Below are positions 1 to 9,810 of a DNA stretch of 64,000 nt, piece by piece (within the stretch, counting starts at the first letter, position 1; the number at the start of each line of letters is the position of its first letter). The notes under the pieces are model-generated. The model saw only the letters and a list, made by a program, of their open reading frames with translations. It was not told the origin of the DNA and searched no databases. Origin of the DNA: Exiguobacterium sp. s193 (GTDB lineage Bacteria > Bacillota > Bacilli > Exiguobacteriales > Exiguobacteriaceae); the NCBI RefSeq assembly GCF_018618755.1, contig NZ_JACSMR010000001.1, positions 62,001 to 126,000 of the forward strand, read 5' to 3'. The position numbers were made by a program, and so were the translations under genes.

Positions 1-29
1 ATTTTTTTATACGGATTGTATTTTAGTCA

Positions 30-1334
30 TTAACCAAAAAACTTTTCAAAGAAACTACTGAATGATTTACGCTCTTTTGGAGGTTGTACCCGTTGCGTCG
101 GTTCTTCACGCGTAGGTGACGGTGCTGGGTTCGTAAGCAGTTGTTCCTGTTCACGACTTTGCGCCACGACTTCCTTCTCATCCGCCCGGTCAAAACCTGA
201 CTTCGAGACCGTGCTTCTAGAGAGTACATAACGCAACATGCCTGCCGCCACTGCATACTTCGGATTCCGAATGCCAAGGCTCGCTGGTTGGTAGACATTG
301 ACGCTTTGCTTAAAGATGCGTTTGCCGAGTTGATCGATTCCCGGAAGTGACGAGCTTCCACCACAGAGAATGATGCCACTGTTCATTTGTGGATGACCAG
401 CTTGTGTCATTCGTTTTTGAATCATCTCGAAGATTTCTTCAAGGCGTGCCTCTAAAACGAATCCGATTTCCGTTTGTGGTTCAAAACGGTGTTCTCCATT
501 AATCGTCACATACGACACTTTTTCCTCCGGATCACCGAGTGACTCGAGTGCTACGCCATACTCTTCTTTCGCGAGTTTCGCGTCCTGATACTTACAGTTC
601 ATTTTATACGTCAAATCACGTGTCAGGTGATCGCCACCATATGGTAACGTCGTCGAGTACACTAAATCATTTTTCTCATAAATCGAAAGGGTCGTCGTTT
701 CATGACCGATGTCGACAATCCCGACACCGAGTTCAAGTTCATCGATGGACGCCGCGATTCTTGATACCGCTAAGCTTTCCAGCACGTATCCTGCAAGTTC
801 TAAACCCGCCCGTTCAATTGAACGTTTAATGCTATGTAGGATCGTCTTCGCTCCAATGATTAACTTTCCTGTCACTTCTAGACGATAGCCAATCATACCA
901 CGTGGATCCGTGATTTCAGTTTGTTGGTCGACCGTGAACGTTTTTGGTAACACGTCAACGATACTAAGTTCATTCGGGATACGCATGACCATCGCAGAGT
1001 GTAAGACGTCTTTGACGTCGTCATCCGTGATTTCATTGTCTTCCCCTTTAATTGATGTCATTCCTTGGCAATCCTTGACTTGGATATGCTCTCCAGAAAT
1101 TGCTACATATACTTCACCAATCGGTTCACCGAGTGTTCGTTCCACTTCAGCGACCGCTTGTTTAATGGCATTGACGGTTTGGTCGATATCGACGATGACG
1201 CCACGTTTAACACCTGCAGATGGTGCCGAACCTTCTGCTAACACGTTGAGTGTTCCACCGAGGAGTTCGCCGACGATGAGTTTCACTTCCGATGTTCCAA
1301 TGTCTAGTGCGGCAATCGTACCTTTCGTTTCCAT
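30..1334 (-). CDS. ftsA: Cell division protein FtsA
   Basis: Actin-like ATPase that anchors the FtsZ ring to the membrane. The 434-residue product has the N-terminal actin-family phosphate loop ALDIGTSEVKLIVG (about residues 9-22), the SHS2-containing subdomain typical of FtsA, and a late nucleotide-binding motif GGSSSLPG (about 330). It ends in a short amphipathic segment (FSSFFEKFFG), which in this family binds the membrane. The ATG start has a strong site GGAGGTG. It is the last gene of the division cluster inside the window. FtsZ would be expected just beyond the left edge, since only 29 bases follow the stop codon. Length is normal for the family. Confidence 0.97.
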   Translation of the reverse strand: METKGTIAALDIGTSEVKLIVGELLGGTLNVLAEGSAPSAGVKRGVIVDIDQTVNAIKQAVAEVERTLGEPIGEVYVAISGEHIQVKDCQGMTSIKGEDNEITDDDVKDVLHSAMVMRIPNELSIVDVLPKTFTVDQQTEITDPRGMIGYRLEVTGKLIIGAKTILHSIKRSIERAGLELAGYVLESLAVSRIAASIDELELGVGIVDIGHETTTLSIYEKNDLVYSTTLPYGGDHLTRDLTYKMNCKYQDAKLAKEEYGVALESLGDPEEKVSYVTINGEHRFEPQTEIGFVLEARLEEIFEMIQKRMTQAGHPQMNSGIILCGGSSSLPGIDQLGKRIFKQSVNVYQPASLGIRNPKYAVAAGMLRYVLSRSTVSKSGFDRADEKEVVAQSREQEQLLTNPAPSPTREEPTQRVQPPKERKSFSSFFEKFFG

Positions 1335-1374
1335 GGGAGTGACACCTCCACTTTCATAATACTCATACTAGTTG

Positions 1375-1393
1375 TCCTGAATTATATTCAGGA
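1375..1393. promoter_or_regulatory. Perfect 8-bp inverted repeat upstream of ftsA
   Basis: TCCTGAAT-TAT-ATTCAGGA is an exact palindrome with a 3-base centre, about 40-60 bases upstream of the ftsA start in the 228-base gap to divIB. On the ftsA strand it contains a TATAAT hexamer, so it could be an operator lying on a promoter -10 or a short 5'-leader hairpin. No good -35 was found at the right spacing. The symmetry is directly visible; its function is inference. Confidence 0.45.
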
Positions 1394-1562
1394 AACAAGA
1401 TAAACTTCTTCTCGTTTAAGTCTACACTATATAAAACCTCACGAAAAGAAGTTATTGCCTAACTTACCCATCTAATAGATTACGATTTGATGACGATACG
1501 CCTACTTATTTACTAATGAAAACAAACGTTTGTCATTCATGCGAATCTAGACGATGTATTTT

Positions 1563-2336
1563 CTATTTTTTACCTTTATATGGTTTGAAATAGATTCCAC
1601 CATCAATTGTGATCGTTCCGGTTTTTCCTTTCGGTAGGGCCGAGATCACTTTGACATATTCATTCAACGAGTTAGAAAAAGCTGAAGTACTCAATAAGAC
1701 CGTATTGCCGTCTGTCATGAATAGCTTCAATCCCCCTTTGTCCGTCTTGTCATTCGCGACGATTTCCGAAATTCGACTACGGACTTTCGGCTCGATTTTA
1801 ACGAGTTCCTTCGTCACACGTTTAAGGGATCGATCTGTAAAACCAGTCAAAATCGGTGCATCGAACAATTCTTCCTTTGATTTCCCGGGAAGAATCGTCC
1901 CGTCCGCTAAGACGATCCGGTCACCTGGCTTATCTTTTGCGTAGGCGATTTCCTTTTCTTCCACGACATCAATTTGATAGTGGTGGAGAAAACTCTTTTT
2001 CATCGTCGCCTCTCGTACACCGGGGACAGCCTCGATCCGTTCTAGTACAGCTTCTTCCGACACATTGAAAGCATGTGTCTCCTTCACCTTCATCTGCGAT
2101 GCTTTGATGACGGCCTCTTTTTTGACATTCACGATACCACCTACTTCGAGTGTCGCGACGCGCGAATAACTCGACTGAAGATAAAATACGACCGCAATCA
2201 ATAGACCGATTAAGATGAGGACATAGATTAAACGTCGGTTTGCTTTCTTCCGGCGTTGTTCGCGGATGTACGGAATCTTATCTTCGAGACTACTGACGGT
2301 GGCATCCGTACTTTTTACCGGTTGTTGCTCCTTCAC
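1563..2336 (-). CDS. divIB: Cell division protein DivIB/FtsQ
   Basis: Bitopic membrane protein of the divisome that works with FtsL and DivIC to regulate septal wall synthesis. The 257 residues show a basic cytoplasmic tail, one membrane span at about 36-56 ([18 protein letters not shown]), then a POTRA-type domain beginning [17 protein letters not shown] and an FtsQ/DivIB domain. The GTG start follows GAGGAGGAAGGAAC. It lies between murG and ftsA as in many Bacillales, but murB and the small ylxW/ylxX genes that accompany it in B. subtilis are not here. Confidence 0.93.
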   Translation of the reverse strand: MKEQQPVKSTDATVSSLEDKIPYIREQRRKKANRRLIYVLILIGLLIAVVFYLQSSYSRVATLEVGGIVNVKKEAVIKASQMKVKETHAFNVSEEAVLERIEAVPGVREATMKKSFLHHYQIDVVEEKEIAYAKDKPGDRIVLADGTILPGKSKEELFDAPILTGFTDRSLKRVTKELVKIEPKVRSRISEIVANDKTDKGGLKLFMTDGNTVLLSTSAFSNSLNEYVKVISALPKGKTGTITIDGGIYFKPYKGKK

Positions 2337-2396
2337 GTTCCTTCCTCCTCTACTTAGATTAATTTCAGTTCCTTATCGGTCTATTCCTGCAACTGT

Positions 2397-3491
2397 TTAA
2401 TTTTTTGCTTGGATCAACCGATTCAACTCATCGACTAAGTCACTCGCTGCGTTTGGCATGCCGAGGGCAAATGCTGCCTTAGACATCTCATCTTGTTTAT
2501 CGATTGCCGCTTCGCACGCTTGATATAGCGTCTCGCCCGTCAACTCTGATTCTCTGACGAGTAGGCTCGCTCCTGTTTCGACGAGGGACGCAGCATTGAC
2601 TTCCTGATGGTTTTCCGTGACATAGGGACTCGGAATGAGGATGCTCGGTAAACCAAGCGTCGTCAATTCGGCTAACGTGCTTGCACCCGATCTTGAGATC
2701 ACGAGTTGGCTCGCCTTTAAGATATTCGGTAAATCATAGACGAACGGACGTAATTGAATCCGTTCCGGAACAGGTCCGAGTTGTTGCGTAATGTCATCAA
2801 AATGAACTTGTCCCGTCACGAACAACATCGACCAATCCTTTTGAATGAACTTCGGCATCATTTCGATGATTGCTTGATTGATTGCTGGTGCACCACGACT
2901 TCCGCCGTACACGACGACGAGCGGGCATCCCTCTTCAAAACCATACCGTTGCCGTTCAGCGATTGGATCCACTTGTAAATCAGCCACTTCAGAAGCCCGC
3001 GGGTTTCCGATCAGCACGGTTTTCGCTTCGTTTTTACCGAAGTGGTGACCAGATCCTTTAAACGATAACGCGACCCGGTCGACGTACCGGGCAAGGAATT
3101 TATTCGTAATGCCCGGTAAACTGTTTTGCTCATGGACAAGTGTTTTATATCCCATCTTCGCTGCTGTATACAAAACCGGTCCACACACGAAACCACCTGT
3201 CCCGACGACGATGTCAGGGTTAAACTTCCGCAACATTTTCCGGACGCGAGTCACACTCTTTAAGAAACGGATGCCCGTCTTCACGTTCTCAAATGACAAG
3301 GAACGTCGGATTCCTGAAATTTCAATCGATTCGAACGGAATGCCTGCCCGGCGGACGATATCCGCTTCAAGACCATTTTCCGTTCCGATATAAAGAACTT
3401 CACAAGGCATCCGTCGCTCGATTTCGCGAATCATCCCGAGCGCCGGGTAGATATGTCCCCCTGTTCCACCACCTGAAACGACGATTCTCAT
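2397..3491 (-). CDS. murG: UDP-GlcNAc:lipid I GlcNAc transferase MurG
   Basis: Membrane-associated glycosyltransferase that turns lipid I into lipid II, the last cytoplasmic step of peptidoglycan precursor synthesis. The 364 residues begin with the family signature GGGTGGH (residues 7-13). The C-terminal UDP-GlcNAc-binding half carries VVYGGSRGAPAIN and SRSGASTLAEL. The ATG start overlaps the murD stop by 4 bases (ATGA), implying translational coupling. Confidence 0.97.
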   Translation of the reverse strand: MRIVVSGGGTGGHIYPALGMIREIERRMPCEVLYIGTENGLEADIVRRAGIPFESIEISGIRRSLSFENVKTGIRFLKSVTRVRKMLRKFNPDIVVGTGGFVCGPVLYTAAKMGYKTLVHEQNSLPGITNKFLARYVDRVALSFKGSGHHFGKNEAKTVLIGNPRASEVADLQVDPIAERQRYGFEEGCPLVVVYGGSRGAPAINQAIIEMMPKFIQKDWSMLFVTGQVHFDDITQQLGPVPERIQLRPFVYDLPNILKASQLVISRSGASTLAELTTLGLPSILIPSPYVTENHQEVNAASLVETGASLLVRESELTGETLYQACEAAIDKQDEMSKAAFALGMPNAASDLVDELNRLIQAKN

Positions 3492-4834
3492 TTAGCTTCT
3501 CCTCCAATTGACCCGACGGAACGAACGAAGTGTTCGCCACGCTCTTCATAGGTCTTATACTGATCCCAACTCGCTGAAGCGGGTGATAATAAAAGAATAT
3601 CTCCTGGTTGCGAAACATCAAACGCAACGGTAACGGCTTCCGTCATTTCAAGGACGACTGTTGCGTCGATTCCTGCCTGACGCGCAAGTTCAGCAAAACG
3701 GGGACCCGTTTCACCTAACCCGACGACATGTTTGACGTGCGTCACCGCATCCAGTAACGGAGTCAAGTCTGCGCCACGCTCTAGTCCACCGCAAATCCAG
3801 ACAATCGGTGCTTTAAAACCAGATAATGCTGCTTCCGTCGCTACATTATTTGTTGCTTTTGAATCATTGTAGACTTTCCGTCCTTTCACCGTTCCGATGT
3901 ACTCTGTCCGGTGGGCGACGCCACCAAACGTCCGTAAGACGTCTTGTACGGCGTCAAGCGGGATATCAAACGGTTCGACGAGCGCTAGGGCCGCCAACAC
4001 ATTTTCTAAGTTATGTCCGCCCCCTAAGGCGAGTTCGTCAACTGGTAGGATACGCGTCTCCCCAATCACGATTTGTTCCGTTACGACTTGTGCGTACGCT
4101 GAACGTTTGCGTGAAAAGAGCAGACGGTTCGCTTTCGTCGCTTGGCTTAAGTCCATAATCACATCGTCTTCCGCGTTGACGACGAGACGATCGTTCTCAT
4201 CCATGTTCCGGAAAATCCGTGCTTTCGCTTCCGCATAAGATGCAAGATCCCCGTGGTAGTCTAAGTGGGCTGGAGACAAGTTCAAGAAAGCGGCACTTGC
4301 CGGTTTAAACGCGTGCATCCCCATCAACTGGAAGCTCGACAGTTCAATGACGATGATGGCATCATCCGTCGCGTTTTTTGCGACCTCAATCGCCGGGAAA
4401 CCGATGTTTCCTGCAAGATGAACCGGACGTGCTTGACGTTTTAACAATTCATGGACGAGAGTCGTCGTCGTCGTTTTCCCATTTGATCCGGTGATTGCGA
4501 CCCATGTCGCGTCCGTCGCTTGATAGGCGAGTTCGACTTCTGTCCAGATTGGAATCCCCATTTCGAGCGCTTTTTGCAAGAGCGGAATCTGATATGGAAT
4601 CCCTGGGTTTTTAACGATGAGTTCGACGCCTGTCAGTAAGGAAAGCGGATGCTCACCAAAAATCGTTTTGACGCCGAGTCCGACTAATGTCGCTTGATCG
4701 GCTTCAGATGGTGTTCCTCCATCGTTTACCGTGACAGTTGCTCCCGCTTCGACTAAATAGTTTGCGGCAGCGATTCCGCTTTTAGCCGTCCCGAGCACTA
4801 ATACCTGTTTGTTTTTCCAATCCGACTTCTTCAT
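3488..4834 (-). CDS. murD: UDP-N-acetylmuramoyl-L-alanine--D-glutamate ligase MurD
   Basis: Cytoplasmic ATP-dependent Mur ligase adding D-glutamate to UDP-MurNAc-L-Ala. The sequence shows the N-terminal Rossmann motif VLVLGTAKSGIAAA, the ATP loop TGSNGKTTTTT near residue 120, and the downstream Mur ligase motifs YNDSKATN and LLSPASASWDQY. The ATG at 4834 (MKKSDWKNK) is chosen because the in-frame GTG 15 bases upstream has no visible ribosome site; a TTG at 4840 is a third option. It overlaps murG by 4 bases. Confidence 0.95.
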   Translation of the reverse strand: MKKSDWKNKQVLVLGTAKSGIAAANYLVEAGATVTVNDGGTPSEADQATLVGLGVKTIFGEHPLSLLTGVELIVKNPGIPYQIPLLQKALEMGIPIWTEVELAYQATDATWVAITGSNGKTTTTTLVHELLKRQARPVHLAGNIGFPAIEVAKNATDDAIIVIELSSFQLMGMHAFKPASAAFLNLSPAHLDYHGDLASYAEAKARIFRNMDENDRLVVNAEDDVIMDLSQATKANRLLFSRKRSAYAQVVTEQIVIGETRILPVDELALGGGHNLENVLAALALVEPFDIPLDAVQDVLRTFGGVAHRTEYIGTVKGRKVYNDSKATNNVATEAALSGFKAPIVWICGGLERGADLTPLLDAVTHVKHVVGLGETGPRFAELARQAGIDATVVLEMTEAVTVAFDVSQPGDILLLSPASASWDQYKTYEERGEHFVRSVGSIGGEAK

Positions 4835-4865
4835 CTTCAATTCGCTCACTTTCTATACTAAGAAA

Positions 4866-5828
4866 TTATACAAACAAGTAGGCAACGAACGCCATAATGC
4901 AGCTGATTGAAGCAAACGTCCCGACAATCCGCCATTCACTCCAGCCGATCATTTCAAAATGGTGATGGATCGGACTCATTTTGAAAATCCGTTTTCCGGT
5001 CGTCTTAAACGACAGGACTTGCAGGATGACCGATAATGTTTCGACAACGAACACGATTCCGATCAGTACGAGCAACAACTCGAGCTTCAATAGGATGGAT
5101 AAACCAGCAAGCGCCGCACCAAGTGCGAGCGAACCTGTATCACCCATGAAAATTTTAGCCGGATGGGCATTAAACAATAAGAAGCCGATTAAGGCACCGA
5201 CCGCAGACATCGCGAATAACGCAACCCCGACTTCATCGGCAACGTACCACGCATATAAGCTGAAGAAGAGGAATGTCGGTATCGCCGTAAAAGATACGAG
5301 ACCGTCAAGACCATCCGTCAAGTTGACGGCATTTGAGAAGCCGACGAGCCAAAACAGGGCAACGAGCGGATAGATGAGTCCAAAATCAACTGTCAACGAC
5401 GTAAACGGAATCGAAAGGTATGTGGCTTCACTCGTAAATCCACCACTCAACCAAATGAATAAGAGGCCGACGACGATTTGTCCGATTAGTTTTTGTTTCG
5501 AATTCAGACCTAAGTTCCGTTTTTTGACGACTTTGATGTAGTCATCGATAAAGCCGATTGCTCCGTAAGCAAGCGTTAAGAACAGGAGTGATAAGTGATT
5601 CGATTCCAAGTCACCTGTAATCATTGCCGCAATCAGGCTCCCGATCATGGCGAGTAAAATGACGATTCCACCCATCGTTGGTGTGCCGGACTTGACTTGG
5701 TGCCACTCCGGTCCTTCTTCTCTGATTTCTTGGCCGAATTTCAAGCGATGTAAAAAAGGAATCGCTTGCGGCATGACGAGAATAACGACTAATAAAGCGA
5801 TAATCAAACTGATGAATAATGTAATCAT
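4866..5828 (-). CDS. mraY: Phospho-N-acetylmuramoyl-pentapeptide transferase MraY
   Basis: Integral membrane enzyme that transfers phospho-MurNAc-pentapeptide to undecaprenyl phosphate to make lipid I. About 10 hydrophobic segments are visible, with the family motifs [26 protein letters not shown] and the magnesium/catalytic region [15 protein letters not shown]. The C-terminus carries [14 protein letters not shown]. The ATG at 5828 sits 6 bases after AGGTG; an in-frame GTG 9 bases further up would coincide with that ribosome site. Length about 320 residues, normal. Confidence 0.97.
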   Translation of the reverse strand: MITLFISLIIALLVVILVMPQAIPFLHRLKFGQEIREEGPEWHQVKSGTPTMGGIVILLAMIGSLIAAMITGDLESNHLSLLFLTLAYGAIGFIDDYIKVVKKRNLGLNSKQKLIGQIVVGLLFIWLSGGFTSEATYLSIPFTSLTVDFGLIYPLVALFWLVGFSNAVNLTDGLDGLVSFTAIPTFLFFSLYAWYVADEVGVALFAMSAVGALIGFLLFNAHPAKIFMGDTGSLALGAALAGLSILLKLELLLVLIGIVFVVETLSVILQVLSFKTTGKRIFKMSPIHHHFEMIGWSEWRIVGTFASISCIMAFVAYLFV

Positions 5829-5850
5829 TGCAAACACCTACTTTTAAGAA

Positions 5851-7170
5851 TTAAGTTTCATTTAAATCGGTTAATATCCGTTCCAGTGCGACTCCTCGCG
5901 AAGCTTTGAGTAAGACAATCGTCTGCTCCCCTAACAAAGGACGAAGTAAAGAAGCCGCTTCTGCTACCGTGTCCGCAAATTGGACCACGACGGATGGATC
6001 ACTGATTCCATCCGCGATATAGCGTCCTTTCTCTCCTACTAGAATAGCATGTGAGATGGGAAGTGTAATCCGCTTGCCGACCGATGCGTGCAATTCACGT
6101 TCTTGATCGCCGAGCTCATACATATCTCCTAAAACAACGACACGCGTCGGATAGCCATCTAATTCTGCCACTGTTTCAATTGCTGCATTCATCGATGTCG
6201 GACTGGCATTGTAAGCATCATTGATGAATGCCGTTTTCTGATGGACAAGACGTTCCATCCGCATCGGTGTCAACTTGACTTCATCGAGTCCCGCTTGAAT
6301 CACGTTATCTGAAACACCAAGTGCACGTGCCGTCGCAATTGCATAGGCTGCATTTCGGACCTGGTGTTTTCCGAGAACCGGAATGCGGAACGTCGTCCCC
6401 GCAAATCGGAATGTCGTCCCGACGAACGTCGCTTCTGCTTGTTCGATGATAAACGTATTTCCGTGATGGTAACCAATCCGTTCGCCTTCGACACCTGTCA
6501 GTAATGCTTCGTCCCCATCAAGGAAAAGATGACCATTTGGCTTCAGACCGGCCGTAATCTCAAGCTTCGCTTTTGCGATACCCGCTCGTCCCCCAACATG
6601 TTCCGCATGGGATTCACCGATATTCGTCACGAGCGCGATATCAGGCTCTGCTAAGTTTGACAAAAACTCGATATCGCCGAACCCACTCATACCCATTTCA
6701 AGCACGGCGACTTCTGTTTCAAGTGGCATCATCAGAATCGTTAGCGGCATGCCAATGTCCGAGTTGAAGTTGCCAGATGTCTTGTGTGTCCGGTACGTCG
6801 TTTTTAACACACTCTCGACCATATCCTTTGTTGAGGTCTTTCCGTTTGACCCTGTGATTGCGACAACTTTTGGTCCGACCAGCTGTAAATAACGTGCCGC
6901 AATTTTTTGCAGGGCGGCTAACGGGTCTTCGACTTCAAGAACAACGATGTCGACCTTCGGAAGTGGCATCCCTTTTTTCCATAACGTCGCGATTGCACCT
7001 TGCTTGACTGCCCCGTCGATGAACGAATGTCCGTCGACGCGTGCTCCTTCGATCGGAATGTACAACCCTTCCGTCAGTTCACTTCTTGAGTCTGTCGCAA
7101 AGTGACGGAGCGGTCTCGCATCCGCCACATCCAAATCGATCCAGTCCGCAATTTGTTTAATTGTTACCAT
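5851..7170 (-). CDS. murF: UDP-MurNAc-tripeptide--D-Ala-D-Ala ligase MurF
   Basis: Mur ligase that adds D-Ala-D-Ala to complete the pentapeptide. The ATP loop TGSNGKTSTKDM lies near residue 110, followed by EMGMSGFGDIE and the late motif NDAYNASPTSMNAAI that separates MurF from MurE. There is no MurE-type DNPR diaminopimelate motif. Start ATG 7170 (MVTIKQIADW) has GGAGGA 6 bases upstream; the ATG two codons earlier abuts the ribosome site. In B. subtilis this cluster position holds murE, and murF is elsewhere next to ddl. MurE is not in the window. Confidence 0.93.
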   Translation of the reverse strand: MVTIKQIADWIDLDVADARPLRHFATDSRSELTEGLYIPIEGARVDGHSFIDGAVKQGAIATLWKKGMPLPKVDIVVLEVEDPLAALQKIAARYLQLVGPKVVAITGSNGKTSTKDMVESVLKTTYRTHKTSGNFNSDIGMPLTILMMPLETEVAVLEMGMSGFGDIEFLSNLAEPDIALVTNIGESHAEHVGGRAGIAKAKLEITAGLKPNGHLFLDGDEALLTGVEGERIGYHHGNTFIIEQAEATFVGTTFRFAGTTFRIPVLGKHQVRNAAYAIATARALGVSDNVIQAGLDEVKLTPMRMERLVHQKTAFINDAYNASPTSMNAAIETVAELDGYPTRVVVLGDMYELGDQERELHASVGKRITLPISHAILVGEKGRYIADGISDPSVVVQFADTVAEAASLLRPLLGEQTIVLLKASRGVALERILTDLNET

Positions 7171-7193
7171 CTTCATTCCTCCACTCGTTTACA

Positions 7194-7246
7194 GAAAAAG
7201 AGGACGAACTCAAAAGTCAACGAATGACTCCTGTTCGTCCTCGTTC
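7194..7246 (-). terminator. Intrinsic terminator between pbpB and murF
   Basis: Read on the minus strand, GAGGACGAAC pairs with GTTCGTCCTC across a loop that contains a second small stem (AGTCA/TTGACT), followed by TTTTTC. It lies in the 105-base gap after pbpB, inside what is otherwise a co-directional wall cluster. It should attenuate or end the rsmH-ftsL-pbpB transcript. Confidence 0.75.
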
Positions 7247-7275
7247 TCCTGCAGAAATCAGGGACCGCTTCTACC

Positions 7276-9414
7276 TTAATCTTTTGGTTCAGCGAGTTCA
7301 ACCGTCAACTTTCCATTTTCTTTCACTAGTGTACCAGTTCGGGCTGATTGTTTGGTTACAAAACCTTTACCAATCACATCTAACTTCAAATCATACAGAC
7401 TGACCAGTTTTTTAACATCGCGTTGCGACCAGCCTGTTAAGTTCGGCATCTTAAATGTCTTATCCGTTTTCAGTAGCACCCGTTCTCCACTGACGAACTC
7501 TTGTCCGCGCGCTGGAATTTGGGAGACGACTTGTGCGCCGTCACCTAAAATAATCGCTACGGCGCTTTGGTCTTTGGCTAGTTTTTTTGCTTGACCAGCT
7601 GTTTTTGCGATGTAACTTGGCATGACTTTCGCTTTGACATCAAGCGAATCTTTTTGTGTTGCTGGTTGGATGCTGCGGTATTGCAATGCCGTGTTCATGA
7701 CACTTTTGAAAACGGGACTCATGATCCGTGGTCCAGAGACCGACGATTCATCTTTTGACGGACGATCGACTGCGATATACATAATCAATTCCGGATCATC
7801 TTTCGGCGCCATGCCGATGAAAGAATGAATGAACTGACCTTGAATATACTTTCCGTTCTCTGAAATTTGTGCCGTTCCGGTTTTTCCGATGACACGATAA
7901 TCATCTAATTTATACATTTGACCCGTTCCGATTTTACTATTGACGACACCGTCCAACGCTTCTCGCGTCGCTTTCGCGGCTTCGGCAGAAATCGGTTTGC
8001 CGACGACTTCCGTTTTCGCTTTATATGGTGCTTTGTCGACATGGTCCGCTTTTTGGATGATGTGTGGTTTGACCATCTCACCATTCCCAGCGATTGCGGT
8101 CGCCCCTTGTAAAAGTTGCATCGGTGTCACGGCCGTCGATTGACCCCATGACGTGATGAGGGCATTAAGCGGTTTGGACAAATCAGATTGACTATTTACT
8201 TCTCCCGAGATGTCTATACCCGTCTTTTGATCGAAATGAAACTTTTTAAAGTATTCTTTGTAGCGTTCGATCCCCAATTTTTCAGCTGTCAAAATCGAGA
8301 ACATGACGTTTGACGAATGATAGACACCTTCAATCATCGGAATCGTTCCCCAGCCTACATCGTTGTAATCCTTAATGACGGTACCTTTGTAGTTATAACT
8401 ACCGGACTTGTACGGCTCCTTCGGACGAAAGACGCCTGCGTCGATTGCAGCTGCTAACGTAAAGATTTTCATCGTCGAACCCGGTTCAAAACGCGAGGAT
8501 ACGGCAAAGTTCGTGAAATCGGTCATATCCCGTAAGTTTGGATTAAAGGAAGGACGATCTGTCATCGCTAAGATTTCACCTGTTTTCGCATCCATGACGA
8601 CGCCGGTCGCATTTTTCGGTTTGTATTCGTTGTACATTTTTTGCATTTCTTTTTCGAGTGCTTGCTGGATGCGATGATCAATCGTCAAGTACAAATTCGA
8701 ACCATCCTTTGGTTCGTTTGAAATCCGCGACACACCTTGAATCAATTCCCCGCCACTGCGATCTTTTTCGAAGACGCGTGAACCCATTGACTCCCTCAAT
8801 GCATCGTCATATTGTTTTTCAATTCCCATCTGGCCTTTTAACACGACACGACCGTTATCTTCGGTGATTTTCCGGACGAACCCGAGCGTATCTGACAAGA
8901 AGATGTTGTTCGGATAATAGCGTTTCGGTTCTTCAATCAAGCGAATGCCCGGAAGCTTGAGCTGATCAATCTTTTCTTTTTGCTCAAGCGTCAAGTCACT
9001 CCCTTTTTTTCCGAACTCGATTTGGGCACGGTCTTTGTTTTCAATTAAGTATGTTTCCAAGTCCTTGACGGTCATACCAAGAATCGGCGCTAATCCTGTT
9101 GCCGTCTTTTTATAGTCGACGACCGTCGCTTTCGGATCCTTGACGCCACCTAAGCGATAAACGGCGACCAAGTGATAGGATGGAACGTTGATCGCAATCG
9201 GTGAACCTAACCGATCATAAATTTCTCCACGCTCTGCCGACAAGGTCGACTCAGCCTCCCACCGTTTTTTTTCCGCATAGGCAATCATATCTTCTCCATG
9301 GAACTGTTTCGTCGTCGATAAATACAGAAAACGGGCGACAAACACAAAAAAGAGAGCAGCAAATATCATCATGATGATGGCTACTCTCACGCGGGATTTT
9401 TTAAGTGGATTCAT
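7276..9414 (-). CDS. pbpB: Class B penicillin-binding protein (PBP2B/FtsI type) with PASTA domains
   Basis: Septal peptidoglycan transpeptidase. The 712 residues have an N-terminal membrane anchor (about 11-32), a dimerisation domain, and the transpeptidase triad: STMK with nucleophile Ser313, SSN at 367-369, and KTG at 511-513. Two C-terminal PASTA-like repeats follow (about 595-650 and 653-712; PNLTGWSQRDVKKL in the second), as in the PBP2B/PBP2x group. It starts within the ftsL stop (4-base overlap). No second copy resembling SpoVD is present, consistent with a non-sporulating host. Confidence 0.94.
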   Translation of the reverse strand: MNPLKKSRVRVAIIMMIFAALFFVFVARFLYLSTTKQFHGEDMIAYAEKKRWEAESTLSAERGEIYDRLGSPIAINVPSYHLVAVYRLGGVKDPKATVVDYKKTATGLAPILGMTVKDLETYLIENKDRAQIEFGKKGSDLTLEQKEKIDQLKLPGIRLIEEPKRYYPNNIFLSDTLGFVRKITEDNGRVVLKGQMGIEKQYDDALRESMGSRVFEKDRSGGELIQGVSRISNEPKDGSNLYLTIDHRIQQALEKEMQKMYNEYKPKNATGVVMDAKTGEILAMTDRPSFNPNLRDMTDFTNFAVSSRFEPGSTMKIFTLAAAIDAGVFRPKEPYKSGSYNYKGTVIKDYNDVGWGTIPMIEGVYHSSNVMFSILTAEKLGIERYKEYFKKFHFDQKTGIDISGEVNSQSDLSKPLNALITSWGQSTAVTPMQLLQGATAIAGNGEMVKPHIIQKADHVDKAPYKAKTEVVGKPISAEAAKATREALDGVVNSKIGTGQMYKLDDYRVIGKTGTAQISENGKYIQGQFIHSFIGMAPKDDPELIMYIAVDRPSKDESSVSGPRIMSPVFKSVMNTALQYRSIQPATQKDSLDVKAKVMPSYIAKTAGQAKKLAKDQSAVAIILGDGAQVVSQIPARGQEFVSGERVLLKTDKTFKMPNLTGWSQRDVKKLVSLYDLKLDVIGKGFVTKQSARTGTLVKENGKLTVELAEPKD

Positions 9415-9797
9415 TTAGGAATCACCTTGATGTTCCCTTTTCGCATATCAAGACCTTGTTCTTTCGCAATCTTGTAGATCCGTTCTGGAGAGCTTAAGTT
9501 CGTAACCTCAAGTTGAAGGCGTTCGTTTTCCTTTTTCATTTCTTGAGTCACTTGATTTTCCTTCGCAAGGTCTCTACTGACATTGTAGGCATCGTTATGT
9601 GCGCCAATCGTCGCACTGCCAAATAAGACAAGACCTCCAATCATCGCACTGTATAAAAACTTCTCAAAAGGATACAGGCGATACTTCGGACGAACCGCAA
9701 CACGGCGGTTGATGTCTTCCGTTTTAGTTGGTGCTTGGGCAGGGCGCTGACGAACAGGTTCTAACGGTTGGACGGGTTTACGAAGTGGTTCTGCCAT
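9411..9797 (-). CDS. ftsL: Cell division protein FtsL
   Basis: Small bitopic divisome protein. The 128 residues have a proline/basic-rich cytoplasmic part, one membrane span at about 47-66 (FEKFLYSAMIGGLVLFGSATIG), and an extracytoplasmic leucine-zipper-like coiled coil (VTQEMKKENERLQLEVTNL). It ends SPERIYKIAKEQGLDM..., a pattern characteristic of FtsL/DivIC proteins. The ATG follows GAGAGGAGCATTCAC. It lies between rsmH and pbpB, the conserved position, and overlaps pbpB by 4 bases. Confidence 0.92.
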   Translation of the reverse strand: MAEPLRKPVQPLEPVRQRPAQAPTKTEDINRRVAVRPKYRLYPFEKFLYSAMIGGLVLFGSATIGAHNDAYNVSRDLAKENQVTQEMKKENERLQLEVTNLSSPERIYKIAKEQGLDMRKGNIKVIPK

Positions 9798-9810
9798 GTG
9801 AATGCTCCTC

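Noticed and set aside
910-1359. 149-codon open frame antisense to ftsA
   Set aside because: Shadow of the strongly supported ftsA frame; low-complexity Ser/Thr-rich translation typical of antisense frames.
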